Source: Stratiolaelaps scimitus (taxonomy: Eukaryota > Arthropoda > Arachnida > Mesostigmata > Laelapidae). From it: a stretch of 64,000 bases of DNA. The stretch lies in contig JABWDB010000031.1 of assembly GCA_019614645.1 (NCBI GenBank), forward strand, positions 3,162,001 to 3,226,000, read 5' to 3'. Under the pieces are notes generated by a model. It had not been told where the DNA came from. It worked only from the letters and a program-made list of their open reading frames with translations, and did not search any database. Each line of letters starts with the position of its first letter. Positions within the stretch are counted from its first letter, which is position 1. This document shows, piece by piece, positions 50,112 to 62,575 of the stretch. The position numbers and the translations under genes are program-made.

Positions 50112-51855
50112 TGTTTTTTTAGCTCCATCGAGACGTTACGCTCATTGATCAGGAGTAACGCTTGTACGGATGTATATTGTTTTCTCACTTTAGCTGTACA
50201 TCCACTCAAGTTAGGTATACAGAGCGAGAGAGAGAGAGACGAGAAAGGGGACGAATTAAACTGATGGCCCCAATGTCTGGCCTTCAATTACAATATAAAG
50301 TTGGGGAAGAGCTTCTCGTTACAATAAAACATGAACAAGGCGTTATCCTTCGATGCTTTTGTTCGAGCGTATCGGTTTATAGATTACCCTGTAGTGTGCA
50401 TTCGATAGGGGCAGACGTAGACACAAATAACAGACACATTAAGCTAAGGCACACATAATTGATGGATATTCTTATTATATCGTGTCAATGATATGCATTG
50501 TAGAGACGTTGATATGTGCACACGCTTGAGCGTTCGAATCGATAATTGGATGAATCAAGCCTTAGCCCCGCGTTTGTATACAGGTCTCATTTCACTCATT
50601 CTCGCATACATTCTTGTGGCAACACATCTACGATCAAATTCCCAATAAAATATCATGACTATGTTATTAGACATTATGTTCACAGAACTAACTAGCTAAT
50701 AGTAGTGAGTAAATGTACTTTATTACGGGAAGCAAACGTTTCAAACAAGCTTCAGCTCGTAACCTTATACTGATATTGTATACGACATTTAATAAAGAGC
50801 TTTGAATACAGCCTCTAATATCTGGTCGATATTTCCAAATAATACTTATATATAAGTTCAAATGTCGACCTAAGCACGCAGTCAGTGATTTATCCTACCA
50901 CATACTCAGAAGACACAACAATTCATACAACCTATTATTGTTGAATATTAGCGTCAAACGACCTCTGTATAATCATTCAAATTCATATGATCGGTATCCT
51001 CCACAACCTCGCGTTTCAAGGGTAGCTGTAAATTAGCTGCCAATTAACTTTCGGCTATGCCCAACTGACAAAATCGAACACTCATGAGAATCGAGTTTAT
51101 TTTCTCACTATTAGTATCATTATCATATTCAAAATCGTATTCAATATCGTTGGTTCAAATTGTCAGCAAGACATATATTGATTTAGTAAGCGTCCTCCGA
51201 GTGCACATTGTTGCACATTTATACGTGGTCAACGTCGCCTGAAGTAGGCATGGTTGCTCACTTCACAATTCCCTATGGCTAGTTGTCGGAACACATTTGA
51301 CAGCCTTCATCGACTCGACTCACTGAAAACTTGAGGCTACCAAGTATTCACTATCGTCACTTACCAAGTACTCACTGTACATCATTAGACAAGCGAGTAC
51401 ATGAATATATCTAACGGATTAGACCGTGGCTGACGGGCAAGAATGAGTTGAATGTCGTCCTCAAAATGGACACGCAATCACCATCTCCACTTCTGGAATA
51501 TGCTGGGACTCCATCTACGGTGGCATGCGTCGTCAAAAACGATATTCCACGTTCATTACGTGGCTAACTATGCAACGAATAAATCTAACACGTTCGACTA
51601 CCTTTTTTTGCTGTGCTTAACAATGGCCGAGTGTGTGGTCGTCGCACGTCACGATACTATTATCATAGGCGTTGTCCGACTCTGTCCAGCGTCTGTCCTA
51701 TGCAGACTCGATTGGGTGCAATTTAAGAGTAGCTCATAGCACCGCGCAGAAGCACACACGTATTGAACCGTCCGTAGCGTGGTGTCCTATCGTGTCTGTA
51801 TGACGGCCGTGTCTCTCTATGTGTCCAACCGAAGATGACTTGAGCATGTACTCAC

Positions 51856-51942
51856 CTCTGATCGGTTAGCTTCTACCGCTGGGGATGGTTGATACGAGGA
51901 CGATTATCCTGACTTTGCTGCCGCTGGCGTTCCCCCCGCCGC

Positions 51943-51979
<37 letters not shown>

Positions 51980-52125
51980 GCTACTGCGGTTCGTTCGAAC
52001 GCAGCTGCCACTTCTGTGACAACGAGACGAACGCTTAATCGCTCGCTAGCCAGCCCGCTCCACTTGGTGCCTGCGTCGATCGTGATCCCCTGCCTCCTGT
52101 ACACGCCACTGCACTCCTGTCACTG
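51856..52125 (-). promoter_or_regulatory. GC-rich, ATG-free 5' leader exon with (CAG)n, probably of the 141 aa gene
   Basis: On the minus strand a strong donor (GAG|GTGAGT) begins at 51855. The 270 nt before it are rich in GC and CpG, carry about a dozen CAG/GCA triplets (51945-51980), and contain no ATG. Spliced to the acceptor just before 49180, the first ATG met is the start of the 141 aa protein. An in-frame TAA lies 48 nt before it, which fixes that start. A TCAGTG near 52124 resembles an arthropod initiator, so transcription may begin about there; this is inference. The GC-rich zone continues to about 52340. Confidence 0.5.
51945..51980 (-). repeat. (CAG)n triplet tract in the leader exon
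   Basis: About 12 CTG units on the plus strand (CAG on the minus strand), followed by GCGGCGG. They lie in the 5' leader exon described at 51856-52125. Confidence 0.9.
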
Positions 52126-53111
52126 AGCCCTCAAGGAGCCTTGTCTGTTCCTTGTGTTCTCTCCGACGACGGTTTTTCGAACGACGACTCTTGGCTCCGG
52201 CGAGCAACGAGCGATGGTGCAGTAGACGCACTGTGCGTCCACCTCGGGGCCAAGGAGGGAACACTCATCCAAGATGGCGGCCAGGAGCGCGAGGGCTGCA
52301 GCTTCACCCGTGGGGGTCCGCATGTTTTAGGGGGGTAGGGAGCCGACTCCGACTCACTGCGGGCTTCGGAGTCCTTCTGATGATAGTGGTGCTGGTGGTC
52401 AGACGGAGCATGCTATCATTCACTGCGGTGTTTGCGCCACTATATGAAAAAGAAAAACGTATGCAGGAAGAAGTCGACACTGCTCCTGTATTTGAGAGGG
52501 CGAAATGTTTGAGGCCATAAAGAAAGAACGCATCGGGCTTGCGGGGTGACAGCCGGTGACTGTCGGCCCCAAGATATATCTATGAAGCAATTATGACTAA
52601 TTATCGTCATATGAAGCGTATGCCATAATAACTAGTAAGTGTGTTCAGGTTGTGGTAAGCGACTTGAGGAAACTTCGATGCATGTTTATTTATTCGTTCA
52701 TTATTGAGGTCACTTTGTCAATCTGACAGAATGGTGAACTTCAGGCGCACGCCACTCAAGCGTGACGTCGTACCCTGGATATATACGCTCGTTTGTGAAA
52801 TCGTTTAGTAAGCTACATATATCAAACGAAACATTCTACCAGTCAATAGTCTTTACTAAGCCTGTGTGCATTCAACTATTCGCACAAATTGTCTTCGATT
52901 AAGTAATCTAAGATTCATTATATAATACAACGCCGACGAAAAGGCGTAGGTTTACAATAACGGTTGATTCTCCATCGTTCTTTCGTTGGAATGATTTTTG
53001 TGCTGAGATGGTAATGTTCTTTTATAGTCTATAGCAGAATGGTGTCTTAAAGAGACGCAAGACAGGTACGTTCGCTCTGGGTAACATCTAAACTAAACTA
53101 AACTAAACTTT

Positions 53112-53150
53112 TTCGGGCTAACTCTCAGCCAACATTTAACGTCCACGGGT
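53112..53150 (-). repeat. SINE family B, tail fragment
   Basis: On the minus strand this reads CGTGGACGTTAAATGTTGGC then GAGAGTTAGCCCG. That is the same end as the family B copy at 215-243. Only this tail is present. Confidence 0.45.
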
Positions 53151-55035
53151 AACATGGGTAACATCTGTTCACATCTTAACTAATCTAATCTGAATCCCCA
53201 CACTTCATGACTTCACTTGGAGTCTCACTGCTAAGCACCGTTATCACAAACCAAACGTTCCCTGAAAGGATCGCATTATAAGGTATCTCATTTGACCCAG
53301 GGCATGCATGCACATATGGACATAGGTGTTTGGCCCGTGCAGATGTCTCTCTCGGAGATCTCAGGTCCTTAGAAGTACCTTAAGTAAAATGATGTACACA
53401 CTTGTATATAGACCATATATTTACAAGGATTTGATCCGCAATTGAGACCTCAACGGCTCTAAACGGGGGTTGCGTCCGCTGCTGCTGTCATAAATTGAAC
53501 TGAAGAGCAGCAATCCCGCAGTATCCAGCATCGATACCATCTAGCTAGCATGCGGAACACACCGCTGACATGAACCGAGGTCGTTGGCTCTGTCAGATAT
53601 CCCGCCAAATGCTCTTCAGGGCAAATTATGAGGATTGTTTCGACAAAAGTGAACTTCCGTACTCCGAAAAATGAACAAAAAGTGACGTTCTTAGTTCGGG
53701 GGTCAGTATTTCAGACCGCCGTTATTTTTTAAGTTGGATCCTGCGGATTTTCCTATTTTTCATTATCACCTGTCCTCGAGCATTTTGAAATGAGTCCTGC
53801 AAAAGGGGTTTCTTGCTTTACACAAAAGGGCTAATAGTACGTATAAAAGTATAAAAGGAAATATATATATACACGAAAAAGTTCATCAATCGCAATCGCG
53901 TTCCACGTCTTTGAGTTTCTCTGAGTCGAATTTCATCTATCAAGTCGGGGTCGATCGGAGAAGCGATGAAAAATTAGAACTCCTTCGAATGCTACCCAAG
54001 TCAATAGACTATTCGCCTGCCACTATGACAAAGTTGTCGTTACAGGTTACATCCCTGCTATCGTTACAGGATATCGATCGATTCTGCAGCTCGGTCGAAT
54101 CAACATTGTTCTGGTCTATGGGTGACCATCAAAAGTGGAATTATTGCGCCCAGAACGGTAGGCTACTGACGGCAAATGATGCCAGATACAAAAATACCGC
54201 ACTTCCCTTCTACACAGTAGAATAAGTCCAATTTAGAGTAGCCTATTAGAAATGATGATCCCGAAGGTTGTTGCATTTTCCAGATGTATTATGCTCCATT
54301 GTATAATGCAGGTATTGTAACGATAGATCTGGCCGAAGTTACAGTACTTGTACCGTATTATTTATCTAAATGAGAACAGTTTGAACAGTTCAGTCACAGT
54401 TCGACAGTCGTTAGTCCTCCGTCGTTTCCGCCACCAATTACGGCGTTTTGAATCTGGCAAAAAAACGGCTGCATACGGCAAACAGATGTTGAATGATGGG
54501 ATGATGTGGATTAACTGTTTTCAGCAACAGCCTTCGACTTATGCCTGTATGATACCTGTTCGGTTGCTGTGTAATGTCATGTCCCTTTGTGGATATTCTC
54601 TGGGACTCACCACCGGGATGTTGCTGTCGATTTGTGTGGAGTTCTAAACAACTAGGTAGCAACCCAAAACTATTCACTGATAAGGACGATACTATTAGCG
54701 AGAAAGCGAGTTATTTAAGGCGATTTATGGATAATATCGGTCTGTCAAACACAAATAGACTTCGAAAGAATTACCATGTAGTGTAACGGTATACTATACT
54801 ACACAAGAAGCAATGTTCAGTTTATTTCCACAATATTCTCACATCCCCTGGCCTATATAATAAATAGATATATATATTATACATCATCAGCCGTGGTCTG
54901 TGCAGCACAGCAAGGGATCGGGCTGATGGGTTTCGCGGTGAGATGTGTAATAAAGTCATTGCACTTCATGAATCCAAGGACGTGATAATCGCAACGAACC
55001 CTTCCATGAAGCTTCGGATTATCAACCCTTCCCCT

Positions 55036-55112
55036 GTGTGACATATATAAGAGCTTAAGCATTGCAAAAATTGCAGCTCCTTCAATAAACCAATAAAGCT
55101 TCACCTTTACCT
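55036..55112 (+). repeat. SINE family A, 3' part
   Basis: GTGACATATATAAGAGCTTA, TTGCAGCTCCTTCAATAAA and CCAATAAAGC with a CACCTTTACC tail match family A. The sequence upstream (54895-55035) may be the rest of the copy but has no clear A or B box. Confidence 0.5.
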
Positions 55113-56099
55113 AATAATAATGATGATGACCACATTGTGTGTATCGAAGCTAGTGCTGTATCAGATATCGATATGTGTAGGAGTGCGTCTACTCATAGGA
55201 TTGATGTCGACAAAGTACGTTTTGAATTTCGCAGAAACAACTGCAGGCGTTTGTGCACTAGTTCCCATTTCCTGAGCGATGACGAGACTGCGCCACGGGA
55301 CACGAGGCAGAGCGAGGTGCGCTGCGGGTGAGCCAACGATGGTGGCAGTTTTATATGCGAAGATTTGGAGTCGATGATTCTGAGGAAAGAAATGCGTAAC
55401 GCCCTACGGGTAGGTCAACTGAGGCTTGGCGTAGGGTTCGAGCTTGAACTGAAAGCACCTTTTTTAATACCACTTCTCGGCCCAAGTGCAAAACTTCGAG
55501 ACCGAGCAGGAAATTCAATCAACTGGCGCTCCCGGTAGACGCACACAGAGCCAGTACTTCGTACTTGATGAATCATCTGAGTAGCATAAGAGAACGTACA
55601 CGCCTTTGAATTGTGTATAACGGATTTCTGCGATCACTATCAGAATCGTCATCGAGATAAGAAGCTGTTATGCCTCGCTTAGGTCAACGCGATGAACCAG
55701 CGTGTCAACATGTTGTCAACATGAAATGAATTCTCAGAGATCGTACTTATAATACACCAAGAATATTTGATTAGTATAAAATAGTAACATTTATATTACA
55801 AAAAAGTCCGACGCCTTTGCTTCAATCGCCCACTATAATTGAATGCTCGTTGAGCCGAAGGTGAGATTGAGAGTTGATGTTCATCCATTGCGTCAGCACG
55901 TAATGCTTGATGGCAGATGTACGAGTTGAGGGTCACAGGGAGCCACAGTCTGTTACCCATCATATCAATCCAGATCTGTTATCTTCTACTTAGTTCGCGA
56001 TTCATCGAGGAAATGATTGTGCGCCTCATTAGTGCAGTTTAGAAGGTATAATTCTAGTAGCCACTCTTGACACTCTAGCACCTTCTTATGTCAACCACT

Positions 56100-56445
56100 G
56101 TGCAACCACCCCCGGTTACGCGGTAGCGCGTGTGGAGCGGGCCAAGCTACGGAAGTACGCCGCACTCCAAGCCACCCACCACTTTTCTGCCCTTGCTTTT
56201 GAAACCTTGGGCGGGCACGGACCCCTCACTGCAAACTTCCTCGAAGGAGTCTACCATAGGCTGATCCGCGCCACCGGGGACAAGCGCGTAGGATCTTTCC
56301 TTCTGCAACGCCTGTCCCTCGCGGTGCAGAGAGGTAATGCCATCGCCTTCCTCGGGTCAATGTCGACCTCAGGTCTAATCCCCCCGCCCCAATAATCGCT
56401 AGAAATAATTCCTAATTATTGTATTATTGAATAAATGTTATATAA
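56100..56445 (+). mobile_element. LINE ORF2 C-terminus and 3' tail
   Basis: A frame of 87 codons begins MERAKLRKYAALQATHHFSA and continues with FETLGGHGPLTANFLEG, GVYHRLIRATGDKR and FLLQRLSLAVQRGNAIAFLG. The pattern 'E.GG..G....FL......R...G..R...FL.QRLS.A.QRGNA' is the known C-terminal block of a LINE group in invertebrates. The frame stops at 56395, and an AT-rich tail with AATAATTCCTAATTATTG follows. The rest of the element is missing. Confidence 0.6.
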
Positions 56446-56639
56446 TAGAAGAAAAACTTCATTCTAGTAGTATATTATATCTTCAATCGTAAAGGAAGAG
56501 AAATTTGATCATTGGACTTTGCAAGTGGTATTAATAGTAGAGGATCTCATAGGTCGGCTGGAGCTTATATTTTGTGATTTGGCTCAATGGTTTGTAATTT
56601 GACTTAGAGGATCTATATTATTGGGCGAAGAACGTTTTA

Positions 56640-56960
56640 AAAAAATTCGTATATAGGCTGCTAACTCTTCCTCTACATTCTGGGTGCTGCGTGGTGGTCG
56701 CAAAATGTCCATCTTGTTATACTCATAACATTGCGAATCTGCCTTGTATGATTTTCGCGAACGTCCTAGCCTTCGACACTTGAAACACAACCGCTGGGCA
56801 GGAGACGGGGAACAGAGCATCCTCTGGCGACGTGGTCGAATCTTAGACAGTTTAGGTATTGGTATACCGGTAAAAGCGTTATCCAGTTGACAAGTTGTCC
56901 AGCCAATTCGGAACGACTCTTGACGAATGTGTATAGTTGGACTACTAATATCGGCGGATG
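56640..56960 (-). pseudogene. LINE ORF1/gag-like zinc-knuckle fragment
   Basis: Minus-strand frames give QRLCFKCRRLGRSRKSYKAD then SQC, which resembles a CX2C...C zinc knuckle with the usual His replaced. The preceding frame (IPIPKLSKIRPRRQRM) and the following acidic stretch (VEEELAAYIRIF) fit an ORF1 protein. It is decayed and its family is uncertain. Confidence 0.4.
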
Positions 56961-57959
56961 AGCCATGATGGGAAAATGGTCCATACGTGTCAGGTTCCTT
57001 TAGGACAGTATGATATCGCAGGTCTTCATTCCGTCAATGACGAATGCCTCAATAAGGTCACCGGCGGTGACTGATCGATTTAAGTCCCTAATAATAACAC
57101 TTTTGGTCTGTGAGAGATTTGAGTAAGCTTTTGTAGTAATTGGCCCACTCAGCTATATCGCGGCTGGCAAGGAAGTCTAGGCTCTCGTAGCATTTTCTTT
57201 GACTGTTATGAGAAATTTGTGACAGTTTACAGTTATAAATGTAAACAGTTGGAGTTATAACAGTGTAGTGGAGTACTATTAAGGATCTAACAGTAAATGC
57301 GTTCATCGCCTTGCAGTCAAATCAATACAAAATAGGAAAGGGTCTCCACTGCTTGTCTCTCCAATACTAATCATGTCGACCTCGACCTGCCCTCGAGGTC
57401 GGTCATATTTGTGTCCGTAAGAAGTCAGAGTGCAATGTCCCAAAGTAATGTCACGTGCAAGGAGGCAGTGAGTGACGCCTAATTGTGAGAATAAAACACA
57501 GTCAGTTGGTTACCAGAACTATTATCGTATCAAGATCAAGGTAGAAATTAGCCACATCAGCCACAGGCTGCTCTGGTACTGCTAGAGCACTCCCAACAAT
57601 TGCATCACAACTGTGAGTCTTACTTACTCGCTTGACTGAGCGTGTACCGATTCTGCATACGTCTTTAGGCCAAGGTTAACAAGATTCACAAGGTTAACAA
57701 GCCGTTCCCAAGATATGGGAGTGTCAGCTAGGTACCGGGCATTCCCTCAGCCTTTGAAATTTGCGTGCTAAAAATCAGCCGACGTCCCCCGTTCAAAACC
57801 CGAAAACTAGTATGGCGGTTTGGTTGGGAGTGTATGATACTAATGTTGGCGAGGCCTTCAAAGGAATAGCTAATGAGCTTGATCCCAAGCGGGATCTTAC
57901 CCCAGCACCTCCGACAAACCCGACGATTAAAACAGCATTCTCTTTGCGCTCAACTAATT

Positions 57960-58400
57960 AGTTCGGGAGTTTAGCAATCCCAGCCCTTCGGCTCTTTTTA
58001 ACAGGATTGCCTCAGGTAGCTTTTCTCCCACTGCTCCCGATTCTCTGTAACGTAATTTATCAAACGGAGTGCCGTCATTGATCGCTCGCCTGATCCTAGC
58101 ATCCGAAATATCCTTCCTGGCCGCTCACCGAAATTGAAAGCTTCCGCCGTGTGTTCAGGATCGTCTTGCGTCGTTGCTTCGCAGTGAATACGGATGTCCA
58201 AGGGAACTTTCCCCAATCACATGTGATGAATTGGAGATAAGATAATTAATAATAATTCAGTCCAAACGCTGATAACCGGGATAATATCCGGCACTTTCGC
58301 ATCTGAGTCGCCATTCGCGATAGCTGCGCACTCTTCTTGCCAAGCACGCGCGGCCTCCTCCCATGCATCCTACATGTTCTTTGTTGGGTTACTTTACGAT
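57960..58400 (-). mobile_element. R1/Jockey-like LINE ORF2 C-terminal remnant
   Basis: The frame 58216-57998 gives IHCEATTQDDPEHTAEAFNF then LINYVTENREQWEKSYL. This is the usual C-terminal pattern 'C....DDPEHTAFVC.......L......ENLV.....E..W'. The frame above it (58390-58260) gives DAWEEAARAWQEECAAIA. Traces may reach 58950 (SEAIVGVPKVVREIAHG). It is broken by stops. Confidence 0.55.
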
Positions 58401-59899
58401 TCCTTTCCTTAAATAGTCTTCAATTCCCAGCCAAATATTCCCGCCAGCAGAGGAAAAGCACAGGTGATCATATTTCTACAGGCTTAGATATTGACATCAC
58501 CTTGCTCCTCCATCTTGTTCTTTAATTGAGCTGCGTCCAAATCTCGCATTTTTCCAGGGGCTGAATGATCTTATAGGTAACACTTGCACTAAAGGCATAC
58601 TCCTGCTCGTGCCGCGGTAGGAACCAATTCTACAATCTTGGGCACGTATTGCATAGACATGCTGCTTACAGACGCTCTACGATGAACGCTCTACTTTTCT
58701 TAGAAAGTCTTTGGGTTCATGTAAGTATGTCAGCGCACTCATCTTCGGGGCCTACAGAGGTATATTCCTACTGCATTCGGTGGTGTCAATGATGAAGATT
58801 CAGCAGGAGCATCTGGGGCACGGCTAAACCATGGGCGATCTCGCGAACGACCTTCGGCACACCGACAATGGCTTCGGAATAGACACAGCGTCGGAACTCC
58901 TCACTTTAATTCTGTCAGAAACTGAAAGCAATCCAGCATATCTACCGGTGTCGAGTGGTAGGTTATAGGGGTGTCTTTACCAAATGAAAGAACTAGCTAC
59001 CCCTAGAATGCTTGCCTCGTTGCATACACCATCAGACCTCGTAAAGGATCTGGTACCCGACGACACTTTGGTGTGTCTGCTGGTCAACAAGGACAGGGTA
59101 CATGAGCATTCGGGTACGTTTTAAAGCTCCATATATCCATTGTACGAGGACTGCTGCATCTACATAAGGTAATCTTTGACAGATCTGACATATGAAAAGG
59201 AATATATAAATTCCTTCACTAGTCGGATTCCGACGACATGAAGCGTGGTCGGCTTGTTGCGGTAAGTCGAGCATGCGTCAAGGTAAACGCAATCCCGTCG
59301 TTAGCTCTGGCCCTTCTGGTGGATGGCGACTCAATGCGCGCCTGCGGACTTCGCCTAGAAATCCCGCTGGTAACACCCCTCAGCAGCTGCTGTCGGCAAG
59401 TTGTGCATGAACAGTGGGGACGGCACGGCACTGCAACGCATAAGACACACATAAATCGATGAAACGACATTCGCCATGGGTTCATCAGCTAGAACTTCGA
59501 AAATACGAGCGTTCACAGAAGGTAGTAATGTTCCAGCCGCTATTGTTACGGACGAAGGTGCGCACCGCTACACAAGACTGCATACTAATGGAAGATTATA
59601 TAAATCGAGAAAATTGAAGATTATTTACATATAGATTTGAAGATCTGCGGGTCAAATCACACCTGCCTCTGCGACTTTGCTCGCGCAAAATTCGAAGAAC
59701 TTAGCTAATCTATTAGAGCTAAGCGGTGGCAGAAATGGACTGACTCATCATTTACCTTATGTCGCAGCGAGCTTAGCATGGTGTGGTGGGTGCTGATGGG
59801 AGGTGTGGGTATGTAGCCTGCTTGGCTGGGTAAGTGCTGGCAGTTATTGCATTACAAATGTTCATTCATTAGTAGGTAAAGCTAAGCTGTTCGTAACAG

Positions 59900-61110
59900 C
59901 CGTCACTTGAACCGCTCAGAGGACCTCATCTTATCAATAGCTAATGCATTGCAGGATGTATATGAAATATTTAAGAGCGGCCAAAGGTTAACGGGCGGAA
60001 CCCTAGAGCCTCGAGAGGCTGAGAAGGCAGGGGCTTATTCTGGTTCCACAACTTCGGTCGCCTCTACTCCTGCTAGAGCAGTCCAAACGGATCTGCATTA
60101 GACTACTAAATCACGTCAACAAGGGATCTCAGGGAGTGCCCTTTATTTTTTCAGGTGTCAATGCTGCCTTGGTGACATGGAGAGCGAGAAGGAGTATCTA
60201 GGAGTAGTAGAGCTATCCTGGCAGAGTGGATAGCTACTAACGATTTAACAGGGTTAACGGCGGCATGTTGCCGACATTTAATAGGCCAAACTGTGTACTC
60301 CTTTGGTAGATTTCACTATCTGAAAGCCTCTCTTAGGCATTTTTATCTAGGACTCGCATATACGAGAGGAGAAGAAAAATTCTAGCAGGGCCCGGCGAGC
60401 TCTTCAAGCTTAAGTTTCCAGGGAAGGAAGACGTTATTAAGGAAAGGGCTTGCTAGAAGATACAGATAACCTAGACGACATGTTAGTGTGCACACCAGAA
60501 GAGGAAATAATGGTGGAAATAGAGTATTGCAGAAATCCGGAACGAACCAAAAAATCTTCAACACGACGCTTGAAAAGAACAAGAGCCCATAGGTCGCCTA
60601 TCGCCAGAAGTGGAGACGATAGCCTATGCTGATGATGGTGAAATGCGCTACAGAAGAAAGGACCCTGCAGCGCTTGAGATACATATCTCAAGCGCGTAGG
60701 ACGCGAGGACCTTGATCTCAGAGCGGACAAAGTGCTCGATGAAATTTCGACTTGGATGGGTAAAAACGGACCTGAGATGTTCCCAGCCAAGAAGGAGGCC
60801 ATTCGATAATAGGAACTAATAGGGCTCTGAGAACTAAACTGGGATAGGAAATGTAGATCGTCAACCTAGGTCGATACTGCGGAGTCCATTTAGTCAGAGG
60901 CATGCTACGAACTCGCTACATGAGGCTGGCAACAACCAAAGCCATGAAAATTTCTAGCGGACTGGCCAAGATAATGCGTAACACCGATGGCCCAATGGAG
61001 GGGAAGAGCAGAATCCTTATGTCTAGCGGGGAGTCAATAGGACTCGCGCCTGCTAAATACGAAACACGGCATCAGATAGACATCAGTCTTCGTTTGTTTT
61101 TCCCGGCAAG
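59900..61110 (+). mobile_element. Decayed LINE: ORF1 piece and RT palm/thumb
   Basis: 59905-60101 holds an open frame (DLILSIANALQDVYEIFKSG, Ser/Thr-rich after) that looks like an ORF1 start region. From 60450, frames give VETIAYADDGEMRY, where the RT catalytic AYADD is at 60622-60636. Then follow DKVLDEISTWMGKNG and, at 60925-61060, TTKAMKISSGLAKIMRNTDG then PMEGKSRILMSSG, the thumb block of R1-like LINEs. Several stops and a deletion separate the parts. Whether the ORF1 piece belongs to the same insertion is not certain. Confidence 0.6.
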
Positions 61111-61559
61111 TCATAATTCCTTGATCGTAACTATGGTCCATTTACTGTTTTCAATTACCTAAACCGATTGTAGGATGTTTGTTTCGGATCCTGACTCACC
61201 GTCATCATTTGGCTGGAATTGGCCTTGTTCTTGGAGGGACAAGGTTCTGGGTACAGAAAAGATCCCTCTCCCAACTATTAACTCACTACAGCTATCAGCT
61301 TGTCTACGTCCATTGGTTGCCCTCTAGTTACAATTAAATACAAGCATATGAGTATCATCAGGACTAAATAGCTAACAAGACACAAGTTTGCATATCCCAA
61401 ATATGCTAACGAAAATATATGACAGAATATATTGCACCGCTTCCACACCTATTTCATCTCGATTTGTACTCCATAGCGTGAGATACAGAGCTCGTGCCGA
61501 CACTTATTTCTCCCTATCAGAAGAATCGCCTCAGACTTCTGGGGTGCCAGTTCCAGTCC

Positions 61560-62507
61560 GTTGGCTCGCGTCAGATATCTGCCAGAGAGAGATATCTGCC
61601 AATGCAAGATCGGCGTTCGTCTCTAGTTCTTTTTCCGTGCGCGCCCTTACCGTGAGTGCTATGTCGTCGGCGTGTGCCACGATGTTCGTGCCTCAAGGGA
61701 AGCACTCCATTGTAAGCAAGGTTCCATAAGAGTGGGCCCACCCGCTGGTACACCCGCTGTCATCTTGTAAAGGACGCCTTCGCTGAAGACATCTCTGTCT
61801 TTCACGTAGTCAGCGACTATCCGGGTTAGGTACGTCGGGACTCTTTGCGTCCTGAGCTTTTTGAGTGCCACTGGCCACGGCAAGCTGTTGAACGCGTTTC
61901 GAACCCATCCAACATGATCGACAGATAGTACTCCCGCTTTTTGCGTGTCTCCTTGGTCAGTACCTCTGCCTTCGAGACTACTCACAGCGGTTAACACAGA
62001 CTTCGACTTTCTGAAGCCGTATTGGGCGTCCGAAAGTAGCCCGTTCTCTTCCGAGAAAACCCTGAGCCTCTCCTCCACCATAGACTCGTACGCTCTGACC
62101 AGGGTCCAAAGCAGGCAGATTGGGCGGCCGGCTCCCCCACATTTCGGCAGGAGGACTACCTCCACCTTCTTCCACACTGTTGGGAATGAGCCGCCGCGCA
62201 CGAGTCGCGTGAAGACGTCGGCCACCATATCCGGAAACTCTTTCAGTAGGATCCTAGTCGCTGCGCGTGGGATGCCGTCCACACCCGGGGCCTTTCCCGT
62301 CTTGATCAGATCTGCCGCTTGGATAACTTCCATCCTGGAGACCGCAGGGATGTCATTATCTTCGCCGTCGCTGCTTCCGTTGTCGCCGCCGCTCGTGTAG
62401 GGGCATCTGTTAAAATCCGGCATGTGAGGGAACAGCTTGAAGAGTATTGCTGTGCGCTCCTCGGGTTTTAAGTGCTCTTTGCGGGCTCTTTTGATCTTGC
62501 CACACAT
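61560..62507 (-). pseudogene. R1-like reverse transcriptase domain, broken
   Basis: A 282-codon frame starts at 62507. It holds KTGKAPGVDGIPRAATRILL (RT motif 1-2), FPTVWKKVEVVLLPK, AQYGFRKSKSVLTAVSSL, motif A in VLSVDHVGWVRNAFNSLPW (its first Asp kept) and a damaged motif B (AGVPAGGPTL). The catalytic YADD reads AHADD in the next frame (codons at 61677-61663), with DIALTVRARTEKELE after it. A frameshift between motifs B and C and a missing segment of motif B disable it. Confidence 0.8.
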
Positions 62508-62575
62508 CAGTTTCTACGGTTTTCCCCAGGGGTCTCTTTCGAGGTCCCCGAGAAATTTCTTCCAGGCTCGCATCT

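Larger units (their letters stand above)
52345..56099. other. No gene recognised apart from SINE fragments
   Basis: Holds a family B tail at 53112, a family A copy at 55036 and a 104-codon plus frame at 53911-54225 (KLSLQVTSLLSLQDIDRFCS) without a start ATG or a known domain. Confidence 0.45.

Noticed and set aside
51904..52104. 66-codon poly-Ala upstream frame in the leader exon
   Set aside because: It has no ATG (opens only at GTG) and is explained by the CAG tract.
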